Origin: Myxococcales bacterium
GTDB taxonomy: Bacteria > Myxococcota_A > Polyangia > Haliangiales > J016
Assembly: GCA_014238595.1 (NCBI GenBank)
Contig: JABAAV010000041.1
Location: 1-6,652, forward strand
Length of the DNA: 6,652 nucleotides
Direction of reading: 5' to 3'
A program made the translations under genes and the position numbers. The notes under the pieces were generated by a model that had not been told where the DNA came from, did not search any database, and saw nothing but the letters and a program-made list of their open reading frames with translations. Each line of letters begins with the position of its first letter. The first letter of the stretch is position 1. Shown here piece after piece: positions 1 through 6,161 of the stretch.

Positions 1-1397
1 CCATTAAAAATAAATGCTGCTGCAAGAGGTGTGGTTCCAGAAGCACACACATAGGCTGGAATGCCAAGTAAAGCAAATAATAAGACATCAATACCTATTG
101 GTAATCGATTCATCCAACCGGTTTCAAACAACGGTGTGACGGCCGCAGCAATGATCAACCCTAAAATGAGCCATGGAATCGTAGAATCTACAAGATCAAC
201 GAATCCAAAACGAAATCCTTGACGCAGTTTTGTGCGCCAAGATTGTTGATTTGTTTGAGGGAAAGGATTGTTGATTGATGATAAGACGGTGGTGTTTGTA
301 GAAATTTTTCGTCCAAGAAACCATCCGATAGTGACTGCAGTAACGGCGGCAGCGATAATACGAAATACAGTAAGATCAGCGCCAAGCAATGGGATTGAAA
401 TTAAAATAGCATCAAGACCAATTTCTGGTGTGGCAACAAGAAAGGCGAGTGCAGCTGAGGCTGGAATTCCTTTGGATATTAAAAAATGATAGATAGGAAT
501 GATACCGCAAGAACAAATAGGTAACGGGAGTCCAAAGGTCATCCCGCGTATCGATTGTGTCAAGGGTGTTCCTTTTTTGATCCAAGCCAGTGATGCATGA
601 GGAACAATGATTTGAAAAAAGCCTATTAATGAAAAAGCGATGAGTAGAGCGGGAGCACTTTGTGTGGCAAGAGAAATGAATATATTAATATCTATAACGG
701 GTGTGCTTGTTGTGTGAAACGATGTTTCATCAACAAACAGAACAAATAATGCGATGAGTGCAACGATGCCACCGATACTTTCTGCGAATGGATGTTTGTG
801 GGGAGAACGAACACGATGGTTGTGAAAAAGAATATGCAACAGAGAGCCTGCGATGAATGCTTGAAAAACATGGATATAGTGAGCTTCTAAGATTGTTTGT
901 CCCCAAGAACCTAAAAGATATCCGATACATGTGGCAAGACCGATACCTGCTAAGGCAGCAATGGCGAATGACTTTCGATAAGGACGAAGAATGCCCCAAA
1001 TGGTTACGGCAACAGGGAGTCGATGTAAAGCAATGACCATAGCAAGCAAATGTGCATCATCACCTTGATTTGTAGACAGGACAATGCCATCGAGTAGTGC
1101 ATGGATGATGAGTCCAATGATAGCAATACTATCGATAAACAAATGGGTTTGCTTGGTAGATTTGTGACTGACATGTTCGAATATAGTGGGTCCTAGAAGT
1201 CCAAGTAGGGCTATAACGATAGCAATAGACCCTACAGCTTCAATGCTATGAGGAAGAATATGGTTGGCGACAAGACCGACGATGGCTACCACAACAAAAC
1301 CATCCAGAAGACAAAATGCCTTGGATGTGGTATTTGCCGCACGAACAAGCAGTGGTGCGACTACTAAAATAATTAAACTTGCGCTAAGAGATAACAT
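1..1397 (-). CDS. Fused ZIP-like metal transporter and ArsP_1/SO_0444-type permease (3' end outside window)
   Basis: I translated the minus strand by hand from the ATG at 1397: 465 codons are open to the left edge with no stop, so the C-terminus is missing. Residues 1-220 are hydrophobic and resemble a ZIP transporter: a 'NHILPHS' segment (residues 45-51) like the ZIP HLLPEA motif, 'HALLDG' (99-104) like the fourth-helix HNxxDG motif, 'HRLP' (125-128) like the fifth-helix HxIPE motif, and 'AGSLLHI' (183-189). A His-rich stretch follows (189-202). Residues ~240-465 match the ArsP_1 permease family: 'GLPLPICSCGIIP' (289-301), 'FLVATPEIGLDA' (319-330) and a second motif, 'GIPAYVCASGTTP' (445-457), typical of SO_0444-like proteins implicated in Cu/Zn or arsenic efflux. 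It is probably an inner-membrane metal(loid) transporter; substrate and direction are unknown. The start is uncertain: no Shine-Dalgarno precedes 1397, and in-frame TTG codons at 1412 and 1406 follow a weak AGGG. The frame is closed upstream by a TAA at 1437-1439. Confidence 0.85.
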   Translation of the reverse strand, partial: MLSLSASLIILVVAPLLVRAANTTSKAFCLLDGFVVVAIVGLVANHILPHSIEAVGSIAIVIALLGLLGPTIFEHVSHKSTKQTHLFIDSIAIIGLIIHALLDGIVLSTNQGDDAHLLAMVIALHRLPVAVTIWGILRPYRKSFAIAALAGIGLATCIGYLLGSWGQTILEAHYIHVFQAFIAGSLLHILFHNHRVRSPHKHPFAESIGGIVALIALFVLFVDETSFHTTSTPVIDINIFISLATQSAPALLIAFSLIGFFQIIVPHASLAWIKKGTPLTQSIRGMTFGLPLPICSCGIIPIYHFLISKGIPASAALAFLVATPEIGLDAILISIPLLGADLTVFRIIAAAVTAVTIGWFLGRKISTNTTVLSSINNPFPQTNQQSWRTKLRQGFRFGFVDLVDSTIPWLILGLIIAAAVTPLFETGWMNRLPIGIDVLLFALLGIPAYVCASGTTPLAAAFIFN

Positions 1398-1472
1398 TGG
1401 TGACAAGAACAACGTGACCCTATCATGGGTGATGTATTATCCAAGGATTCCTAGGAAATAAAATTCTATCAA
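1398..1472. promoter_or_regulatory. Divergent intergenic region between transporter and histidine kinase
   Basis: These 75 bases separate two divergently read genes, so promoters for both should lie here or overlap the coding ends. A perfect 10-bp palindrome, TTCCTAGGAA, sits at 1448-1457, and a short inverted repeat, ACCC-6-GGGT, at 1417-1430. TATTAT at 1435-1440 could be a plus-strand -10 box and GATAAT, read on the minus strand at about 1437-1442, a minus-strand -10 box, but neither has a convincing -35. The two candidate -10 boxes overlap, which would make transcription of the two genes mutually exclusive if both are real. This is a suggestion from sequence only. Confidence 0.35.
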
Positions 1473-2981
1473 ATGATGAATCGATTTCGAAAAACTATAG
1501 CTGCTCAGATTATTGCAGGATTTACTTTGTTGATTGTTGTCTATGGAGGAATTTCTCTTTTTACGATGAGCTATTTGAATCATGTGCGTGAAGAAACACG
1601 TAGAATTCGACTATACGATGTTCCTTTGTTGCTTCAAACACAGAATTTAGCTGAAAAACAAGAAGAGCTATGGAGACATATCAGCAATAGAACCACTCAT
1701 GATTCATCGATGTTGTTCCGTCTTTCTTCTCTTCGGGGAGCACGAAAGTCTGTACTGCAAAGAGCAGAACAATCTGCAGCAGATGTTGCTGTATTGAGTG
1801 TTCAAGATAAAAAAATCTCATTACTGTTAAATTCTCGTTTAAAAACGATCAGCAGAGCCATTGATTCAACAGATACAATGTACAATGCATGGATTGATGC
1901 TATCGAGGCTAAAGGTCACGAAGGATTTGCTCTGATCACACAAAAAGAGCGAAATATTTTGCATGAATTACGGGATTTAGCCTTATGGCAGAAAAGCCAT
2001 GTATGGGAAACAGTACACAATCTCGAAGACAATGCAGATAATGCACGTCGTTGGATGTTGTATTTAGGATTAGCAGCCATGTGTGTTGGATTGTTAGTCA
2101 CAGGATGGGCAATATGGACATTGCGTCCTATTCGTATTCTTCGTAATGCTGCACGAAAAATCGCACAAGGGGATTATAGCCATCGAATTGAAGAGCAAGG
2201 TCCCACTGAAGTGGTTGATTTAGCCCGTGAATTTAATGTGATGGGTGCTGCGATAGAAGAGAGAGAGCGAGAATTGGTACGATCTGAACGGCTTGCTGCT
2301 GTAGGGAGGATGGCATCGGTGATTAATCATGAAGTCCGGAATCCATTGGCTTCAATTCGATTAAATGTAGAACTTCTTGAGGAAGAAGTGCATGCACAAC
2401 AGGAAGCTTATGTTCTCTGTAGGTCAGTGTTATCTGAAGTGGATAGACTCACTCGAATTACAGAAGAATATTTACATATTGCCACGATGCCGCATGTACA
2501 ATGCAGTGATCAGGATCTTGATCAACTTTTACATGAGACAGTAGCTTTTGAAAAAGAGCGATTATTACAGAAAGGGATCAACATACATGTGGCGTTGAAT
2601 TTGAAACATTCAGTGTACTGTGATGCCTCTAAAATTAAACAAATGTTGGTCAATTTGATTCGTAATGCATCTGAAGCCATAGGTCGCGGTGGTGCGATTA
2701 GTGTTGAAAGCCATCATAGAAATGACACTGTAGAGATCACCATTGACGATGACGGCTGTGGTATTGAACCTGCGGTGGTAGCCCAAATGTTTGAACCGTT
2801 CTTTTCAACAAAATCACAAGGAACAGGACTTGGTTTGGGGGTTGCTCGTGACATTATGCGGAGCCATGGCGGAGATATTATTTATAAGGATTCCAAGTAT
2901 GGTGGAGCTTGTTTTGTTGTAATTTTTTCACAACTTGAACAAGAATCTTCCCAAAAACTGCAAAAGAGTCATACTATTTGA
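1473..2981 (+). CDS. Membrane sensor histidine kinase (HAMP, HisKA, HATPase_c)
   Basis: This 502-residue protein has the full layout of a two-component sensor kinase. A first membrane helix lies at about residues 10-33. A largely helical extracytoplasmic segment of about 160 residues follows, and a second helix at about 194-217. A HAMP linker spans about 218-270. The HisKA H-box is 'NHEVRNPLASI' with the phospho-accepting His at 286. The ATP-binding domain has an N-box ('NLIRNASEAI', Asn398), a G1 box ('DDGCGI', 426-431), an F-box ('FEPFFSTK', 440-447) and a G2 box ('GTGLGLG', 450-456). All catalytic motifs are intact, so it should be active. H-box and N-box resemble the NtrB/NtrY group. It heads a tight cluster with the next two genes; no response regulator or receiver domain is visible, so its partner is encoded elsewhere. 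Two ATGs overlap at the start (1473 and 1476); the nearest AGGA (1453-1456) is too far upstream to decide between them. The ligand is unknown. Confidence 0.95.
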   Translation: MMNRFRKTIAAQIIAGFTLLIVVYGGISLFTMSYLNHVREETRRIRLYDVPLLLQTQNLAEKQEELWRHISNRTTHDSSMLFRLSSLRGARKSVLQRAEQSAADVAVLSVQDKKISLLLNSRLKTISRAIDSTDTMYNAWIDAIEAKGHEGFALITQKERNILHELRDLALWQKSHVWETVHNLEDNADNARRWMLYLGLAAMCVGLLVTGWAIWTLRPIRILRNAARKIAQGDYSHRIEEQGPTEVVDLAREFNVMGAAIEERERELVRSERLAAVGRMASVINHEVRNPLASIRLNVELLEEEVHAQQEAYVLCRSVLSEVDRLTRITEEYLHIATMPHVQCSDQDLDQLLHETVAFEKERLLQKGINIHVALNLKHSVYCDASKIKQMLVNLIRNASEAIGRGGAISVESHHRNDTVEITIDDDGCGIEPAVVAQMFEPFFSTKSQGTGLGLGVARDIMRSHGGDIIYKDSKYGGACFVVIFSQLEQESSQKLQKSHTI

Positions 2982-3703
2982 TATCCATGGCTGTCGTGTT
3001 AGAAAAAATCAAAGATCCATTTGATATAGGATGGCGAGAGCGCATCATTGTTCTTGGTGGTGTTCTCTGTGTTTGTCTCATGGCGATATTTTTGGGCTTT
3101 GTTTATGCACCAACAGAGATGAAAATTTTATTACCTTTAATCCCTTTAAGTATTTTTGTCTTGGGCAAATTTCTCCCGTTAGTCTGTGTGAGTGAGACTA
3201 TTTCATGCGTTCCATGGCAATTAGGATTGGTTGTTGGTGTGTTAGATGTACTTACGATTATACTTTTTGTGTATGGACTTAGTCTGTTGCTTCGTATTTC
3301 TTTTATTTCCAAGAAACTTATAGCGATTCAGTACAAAGCACAGCTTATCCTGTACCATTACCCCAAAATCCGACGAGTAGCGATTGGCAGTGTTATGTGT
3401 TTTGTCTTGTTCCCCATTGCTGGAACAGGTGCATTATTTGGCGGTTTTTTGGGAACATTGTTGGGATTACATCGAATCGTTTTAATTGCCTCTGTCACTG
3501 TTGGTGGTTTCATAGGTGGTTTGTTGATGGCCTTGTTGGCCGTAGAATTTCAAGACTTTGTTTATCTTCTTAAAGACAGTCCAACGATTAAATATACGAG
3601 TATCGTTATGTTCGTTGGTTTGATTGCAGGCGGTGTTTTATGGTTACAACGTATTTACAATACGATTCTTTTAGAAGCTGAACAAAAATATCCAACAGAT
3701 TGA
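2978..3703 (+). CDS. COG2426 / small multidrug export (PF06695)-like membrane protein
   Basis: This is a 241-residue polytopic membrane protein. Hydrophobic segments lie at about residues 24-43, 50-72, 80-106, 133-163, 166-189 and 207-223. The diagnostic stretch 'FPIAGTGALFGG' (145-156), followed by 'LLGLHR' (161-166), matches the P-x-x-G-T-G-A-x-x-G signature of putative small multidrug export proteins. The upstream segment around 'KFLPLVCVSETI' (64-75) also fits the longer members of that family. The family name is historical: transport activity and substrate are not well established. The start is ambiguous: a TTG at 2978 overlaps the kinase stop by four bases and has AAGAG nine bases upstream; an ATG at 2987 falls five bases after the kinase stop but lacks a spaced Shine-Dalgarno. 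Either way it is almost certainly cotranscribed with the kinase and with glmU, which starts nine bases after its stop. Confidence 0.8.
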   Translation: MISMAVVLEKIKDPFDIGWRERIIVLGGVLCVCLMAIFLGFVYAPTEMKILLPLIPLSIFVLGKFLPLVCVSETISCVPWQLGLVVGVLDVLTIILFVYGLSLLLRISFISKKLIAIQYKAQLILYHYPKIRRVAIGSVMCFVLFPIAGTGALFGGFLGTLLGLHRIVLIASVTVGGFIGGLLMALLAVEFQDFVYLLKDSPTIKYTSIVMFVGLIAGGVLWLQRIYNTILLEAEQKYPTD

Positions 3704-3712
3704 ATCTGAATC

Positions 3713-5128
3713 ATGACCACACCACAGCCATTTACAGCCATTGTCCTTGCCGCAGGAGCAGGTAAGCGCATGAACAGTGATACCGCAAAAGTCTTGCACC
3801 CTGTTGCGGGTAAGCCGTTATTGGCATGGGTCATTGATGCCATTAAGCAGACAAGCGCGACAACGATTATTGTTGTTGTCGGTCACGATCAAGACGCCGT
3901 ATGCACCTTTTTGAATGATCGTTATGATGACCCCAATATAAAAACAGTGTACCAAAAAGAACAACGAGGCACAGGTCATGCCGTACGGATGGCACTGTCA
4001 TGTTTAGAGCAACAAGAAGATCAAGAGATTGTTTCTGTTTTATCAGGGGATGTCCCTTTCATTGCATCATCTCAAATAGATCAATTGGTCTCTCAATGTC
4101 GCGATGTAACCTCGATGAGTTTAGTGACAATGAAAGCCGATGCGAAAACTTGTTATGGTCGTCTTGTTCGGAATAACGTTAATGATGTAGAGCGTATCGT
4201 CGAATATGTCGATGCAACCGATACAGAACGACAGATTACTGAAATGAATGCAGGTTGTTATGCCATACAACTGGGTGTCTTAAAAAAAACAATACAAGAT
4301 TTAAGCAAAGAGAATGTACAAGGCGAAGAATATATAACCGATATTGTTCAGCGTGTTGCTCAACAATCAAAACTGTCAACCATAGAAGCATCTTTGACAG
4401 AGATGCAGGGCATTAATGATCATATCGAGCTTGCTCAAGGTGAGATGATCGCACAACAAAAAATCAACCGTTTTTGGATGGAACAAGGTGTCACATTATT
4501 ATCACCGCATTCAATATGGATTGATGCCGATGTTGGTCCTATAGCGCCGGATGTTTCATTAGCTTCAGGCGTTGTTATTCGAGGCAAAACATCGATTGGT
4601 GCACGAACCCATATTGATGTTGGATCGGTGATTGAATCATCAGAGCTTGGGGAAGATGTTCATGTGTTTCCCTACAGTGTGGTTATACATGCTCGATTGG
4701 ACAAACGTGCACAGGTTGGACCTTTTAGTCATGTCCGTTCGCAAACACATCTTCATGAAGATACTTGTATTGGTAATTTTGTTGAAGTTAAAAAAACATC
4801 ATTAGGTACAGGAAGCAAGGCAAAGCATTTGGCCTATCTCGGTGATGCTGATATTGGTTCACGGACTAATATTGGTGCCGGAACAATTACTTGTAATTAT
4901 AATGGGACAACCAAAGAGAAAACGATCATTGGAGATGATGTCTTTATTGGATCTGGTACCCAATTCATTGCGCCTGTAACGATAGCTTCAGAAGCTTATG
5001 TCGCCTCTGGTACGACTGTCACCGAAGATGTGCCCAAAAACAGCCTAGCTATTGGACGTATAAAACAACAAAATAAGCTCAATGTTGCTGCACGTCTGAA
5101 GCAAAAACACCGTTTTGTGAAAAAATAA
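3713..5128 (+). CDS. glmU: Bifunctional UDP-N-acetylglucosamine pyrophosphorylase / glucosamine-1-phosphate N-acetyltransferase
   Basis: GlmU carries out the last two steps of UDP-GlcNAc synthesis in the cytoplasm, acetylating glucosamine-1-phosphate and then coupling it to UTP, which feeds peptidoglycan and lipopolysaccharide. The 471-residue length is close to the usual ~455. The N-terminal uridylyltransferase has the nucleotide-binding loop 'LAAGAGKRM' (12-20) with 'KVLHPVAGKPL' (26-36), 'GTGHAV' (86-91), the metal-binding 'SGDVPF' (111-116) and 'EMNAGCYA' (177-184). A linker helix ending 'INRFWMEQGVTLL' (251-263) leads into a left-handed beta helix of hexapeptide repeats. The acetyltransferase site is intact: 'NFVEVKK' (355-361), 'KHLAYLGDA' (371-379) with the presumed catalytic His372 (His363 in the E. 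coli enzyme), and 'NIGAGTITCNYNG' (386-398). A basic tail ends the protein. No clear Shine-Dalgarno precedes the ATG, so translation may depend on the gene upstream. The identification is secure. Confidence 0.98.
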   Translation: MTTPQPFTAIVLAAGAGKRMNSDTAKVLHPVAGKPLLAWVIDAIKQTSATTIIVVVGHDQDAVCTFLNDRYDDPNIKTVYQKEQRGTGHAVRMALSCLEQQEDQEIVSVLSGDVPFIASSQIDQLVSQCRDVTSMSLVTMKADAKTCYGRLVRNNVNDVERIVEYVDATDTERQITEMNAGCYAIQLGVLKKTIQDLSKENVQGEEYITDIVQRVAQQSKLSTIEASLTEMQGINDHIELAQGEMIAQQKINRFWMEQGVTLLSPHSIWIDADVGPIAPDVSLASGVVIRGKTSIGARTHIDVGSVIESSELGEDVHVFPYSVVIHARLDKRAQVGPFSHVRSQTHLHEDTCIGNFVEVKKTSLGTGSKAKHLAYLGDADIGSRTNIGAGTITCNYNGTTKEKTIIGDDVFIGSGTQFIAPVTIASEAYVASGTTVTEDVPKNSLAIGRIKQQNKLNVAARLKQKHRFVKK

Positions 5129-5168
5129 CAAACATGTTACTCAGTTGTATTTATTGAGTTTTATTGAA

Positions 5169-5198
5169 GTCAGATCTCTTAAAAACGATGTCAGACCT
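5169..5198. repeat. Two near-identical 9-mers 21 bp apart, upstream of the SCP2-gene promoter
   Basis: GTCAGATCT at 5169-5177 and GTCAGACCT at 5190-5198 differ at one base and are offset by 21 bp, two turns of the helix. The second copy ends seven bases before the candidate -35 box at 5206. The arrangement fits two activator half-sites, but it is a short repeat and could be chance. Confidence 0.35.
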
Positions 5199-5205
5199 GC
5201 TGTGC

Positions 5206-5234
5206 TTGACGATCGGAGGCTGCTTTTGTATATA
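5206..5234 (+). promoter_or_regulatory. Candidate sigma-70-type promoter for the SCP2-domain gene
   Basis: TTGACG (5206-5211, five of six matches to the -35 consensus) is followed after 17 bases by TATATA (5229-5234, four of six matches to -10). Transcription would begin near 5241 and give a leader of about 37 bases. An AT-rich block further down (5241-5261) offers a TATATT at 5256-5261, but without a matching -35 box. This is the best promoter-like sequence in the window. Confidence 0.5.
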
Positions 5235-5264
5235 GAATCTCTTATTTTTAAACATTATATTATT

Positions 5265-5270
5265 GAGGAG
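5265..5270 (+). promoter_or_regulatory. Strong ribosome binding site of the SCP2-domain gene
   Basis: GAGGAG lies seven bases before the ATG at 5278 and fixes that start. The other genes in the window lack an equally good site. Confidence 0.85.
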
Positions 5271-5277
5271 ATAAACT

Positions 5278-5622
5278 ATGGGATTACCACAAACTGCTAA
5301 AGAATTATTTGATGTTGAGATTCCAAAAGTATTGGAAAAAGATCCATCACGCGCCAAAGAAGTTGGAGCTATTTATTGTTTCAAAATTGCTGGTGATGAT
5401 GGGGGAGAATGGACTGTTGATCTCACCGCTGAACCTCCCACCTGTAAACATGGTGATAGTGGCAATGCGCAATGTACTGTTGAAGTTGATCATAGTGACT
5501 TCAAACAAATGCTCACGGATCCACAATCAGGTATGCAACTTTATTTCGAAGGGAAACTCAAAGTCACAGGAGATCCCATGTTAGCAACCAAGCTTCAACA
5601 ATTATTTAAAATGGCTTCTTAA
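5278..5622 (+). CDS. SCP2 sterol-binding domain protein
   Basis: This 114-residue single-domain protein of the sterol carrier protein 2 family is typical in length for stand-alone bacterial members. The family fold is a small alpha/beta domain with a hydrophobic tunnel that binds lipids or acyl chains. Visible family features are the helical start, 'YCFKIAGDDGGEWTVDL' (about 33-49) forming the first strands, 'CTVEVDHSDFKQML' (66-79), and the closing 'FEGKLKVTGDPMLATKLQQLF' region (about 89-110), whose G-D-P-x-L-A-x-K-L pattern is characteristic. There is no signal peptide or membrane segment, so it should be cytosolic. The ATG is well supported by a strong Shine-Dalgarno, GAGGAG at 5265-5270, seven bases upstream; this is the best ribosome site in the window and hints at high expression. 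It has its own promoter-like sequence and terminator, so it is probably transcribed alone. The bound lipid cannot be inferred. Confidence 0.93.
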   Translation: MGLPQTAKELFDVEIPKVLEKDPSRAKEVGAIYCFKIAGDDGGEWTVDLTAEPPTCKHGDSGNAQCTVEVDHSDFKQMLTDPQSGMQLYFEGKLKVTGDPMLATKLQQLFKMAS

Positions 5623-5650
5623 AGTCGTTAGTGACAATTGATAGTTATGG

Positions 5651-5682
5651 CGTCGAACCTCTATAGGGTTCGACGTTTTTTT
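5651..5682 (+). terminator. Intrinsic terminator of the SCP2-domain gene
   Basis: CGTCGAACC (5651-5659) and GGTTCGACG (5667-5675) form a perfect 9-bp stem with a 7-base loop, followed at once by seven T residues (5676-5682). It lies 29 bases after the SCP2 stop codon. Read on the minus strand, the hairpin has no following T run, so it should act only for plus-strand transcription. The convergent minus-strand gene ends within it, with its stop codon at 5661-5663 in the loop. Confidence 0.93.
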
Positions 5683-6161
5683 ATAGGAAACCATTTGTTT
5701 TCGGCACAAAGGCCAAGATCACCGTGTTGATTCGGTTCAATGTTGATGGATAATGTTTGCCATGCTTTAGTGGTAATTCGTGCTTCTAATCGTCCGATAT
5801 AACAATACAGAGCATCATTTTTTCCAAGAGTGAGTGTGTTGCAAGCTAATGATCCACGATAATTATTGTTGGCGTAAATCGTTGCTGCTTGTTCGTGGTT
5901 CCATTGTACGGATGTTATGAGCAGCGGTGTATCTTCAATATCAACATAGGCATAACGTGTGTTATCTAATCGAATAATGATTCGACCATCAGAGAGACAG
6001 TCGAGCCATTGCAAACAAGCTTGATGCAATCGTGGATGTGTTATGGGTTGTTTGTTATGCCAAAATTGCCCTTGTTGGTCTAAGTAAAAGCCTTGATGAC
6101 GAAATCGTTCAATATCCTCTTGTGACAACGACGATGAGAGGATTGGAGAGTCATTGTTCAT
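5661..6161 (-). CDS. DUF1285-like protein of unknown function
   Basis: This predicted soluble protein of 166 residues has no signal peptide or membrane helix. Residues 25-80 follow the DUF1285 pattern: a strand ending in 'GQFWHNKQPITHPRL' (31-45), resembling the D-G-x-W-x-h-x-G-x-P-I-x-h-x-x-L start of that family, a short helix, 'DGRIIIRL' (58-65) and 'AYVDIEDTPLLI' (71-82), like the V-x-V-E-D-x-P-F core. The second half (about 90-160) is strand-rich, as in DUF1285. No catalytic residues can be named and the role is unknown. The ATG shares an ATGA overlap with the stop codon of tsaB, so the two are very probably cotranscribed and translationally coupled. The last six codons (KKRRTL) and the stop lie in the terminator hairpin and T run of the opposite gene. 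The family assignment rests on pattern recall and could be wrong; the gene itself is well supported by its coupling and conserved-looking sequence. Confidence 0.7.
   Translation of the reverse strand: MNNDSPILSSSLSQEDIERFRHQGFYLDQQGQFWHNKQPITHPRLHQACLQWLDCLSDGRIIIRLDNTRYAYVDIEDTPLLITSVQWNHEQAATIYANNNYRGSLACNTLTLGKNDALYCYIGRLEARITTKAWQTLSINIEPNQHGDLGLCAENKWFPIKKRRTL

Noticed and set aside
268..489. Plus-strand open frame of 73 codons
   Set aside because: It lies antisense to the permease half of the minus-strand transporter, whose residues match a known family; the plus-strand product has no recognisable features.
730..999. Minus-strand open frame of 89 codons rich in Ser, Arg and Cys
   Set aside because: It is an out-of-frame reading of the transporter gene on the same strand; composition is typical of a shifted frame.
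1264..1461. Plus-strand open frame ending just before the histidine kinase
   Set aside because: It mostly overlaps the start of the minus-strand transporter antisense and has a low-complexity Thr/Arg-rich product with no ribosome site.
5139..5165. Possible terminator after glmU (ACTCA / TGAGT stem followed by TTTTATT)
   Set aside because: The stem is only five AT/GC pairs with an 11-base loop and a broken T run, too weak to call; glmU transcripts may partly read through into the SCP2 gene.
5188..5235. Possible 15-codon leader peptide before the SCP2 gene
   Set aside because: It has no ribosome site and lies upstream of the predicted transcription start, so it would not be in the main transcript.
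5309..5584. Second plus-strand frame of 91 codons inside the SCP2 gene
   Set aside because: The SCP2 frame has the family motifs and a strong ribosome site; this one is its shifted shadow.
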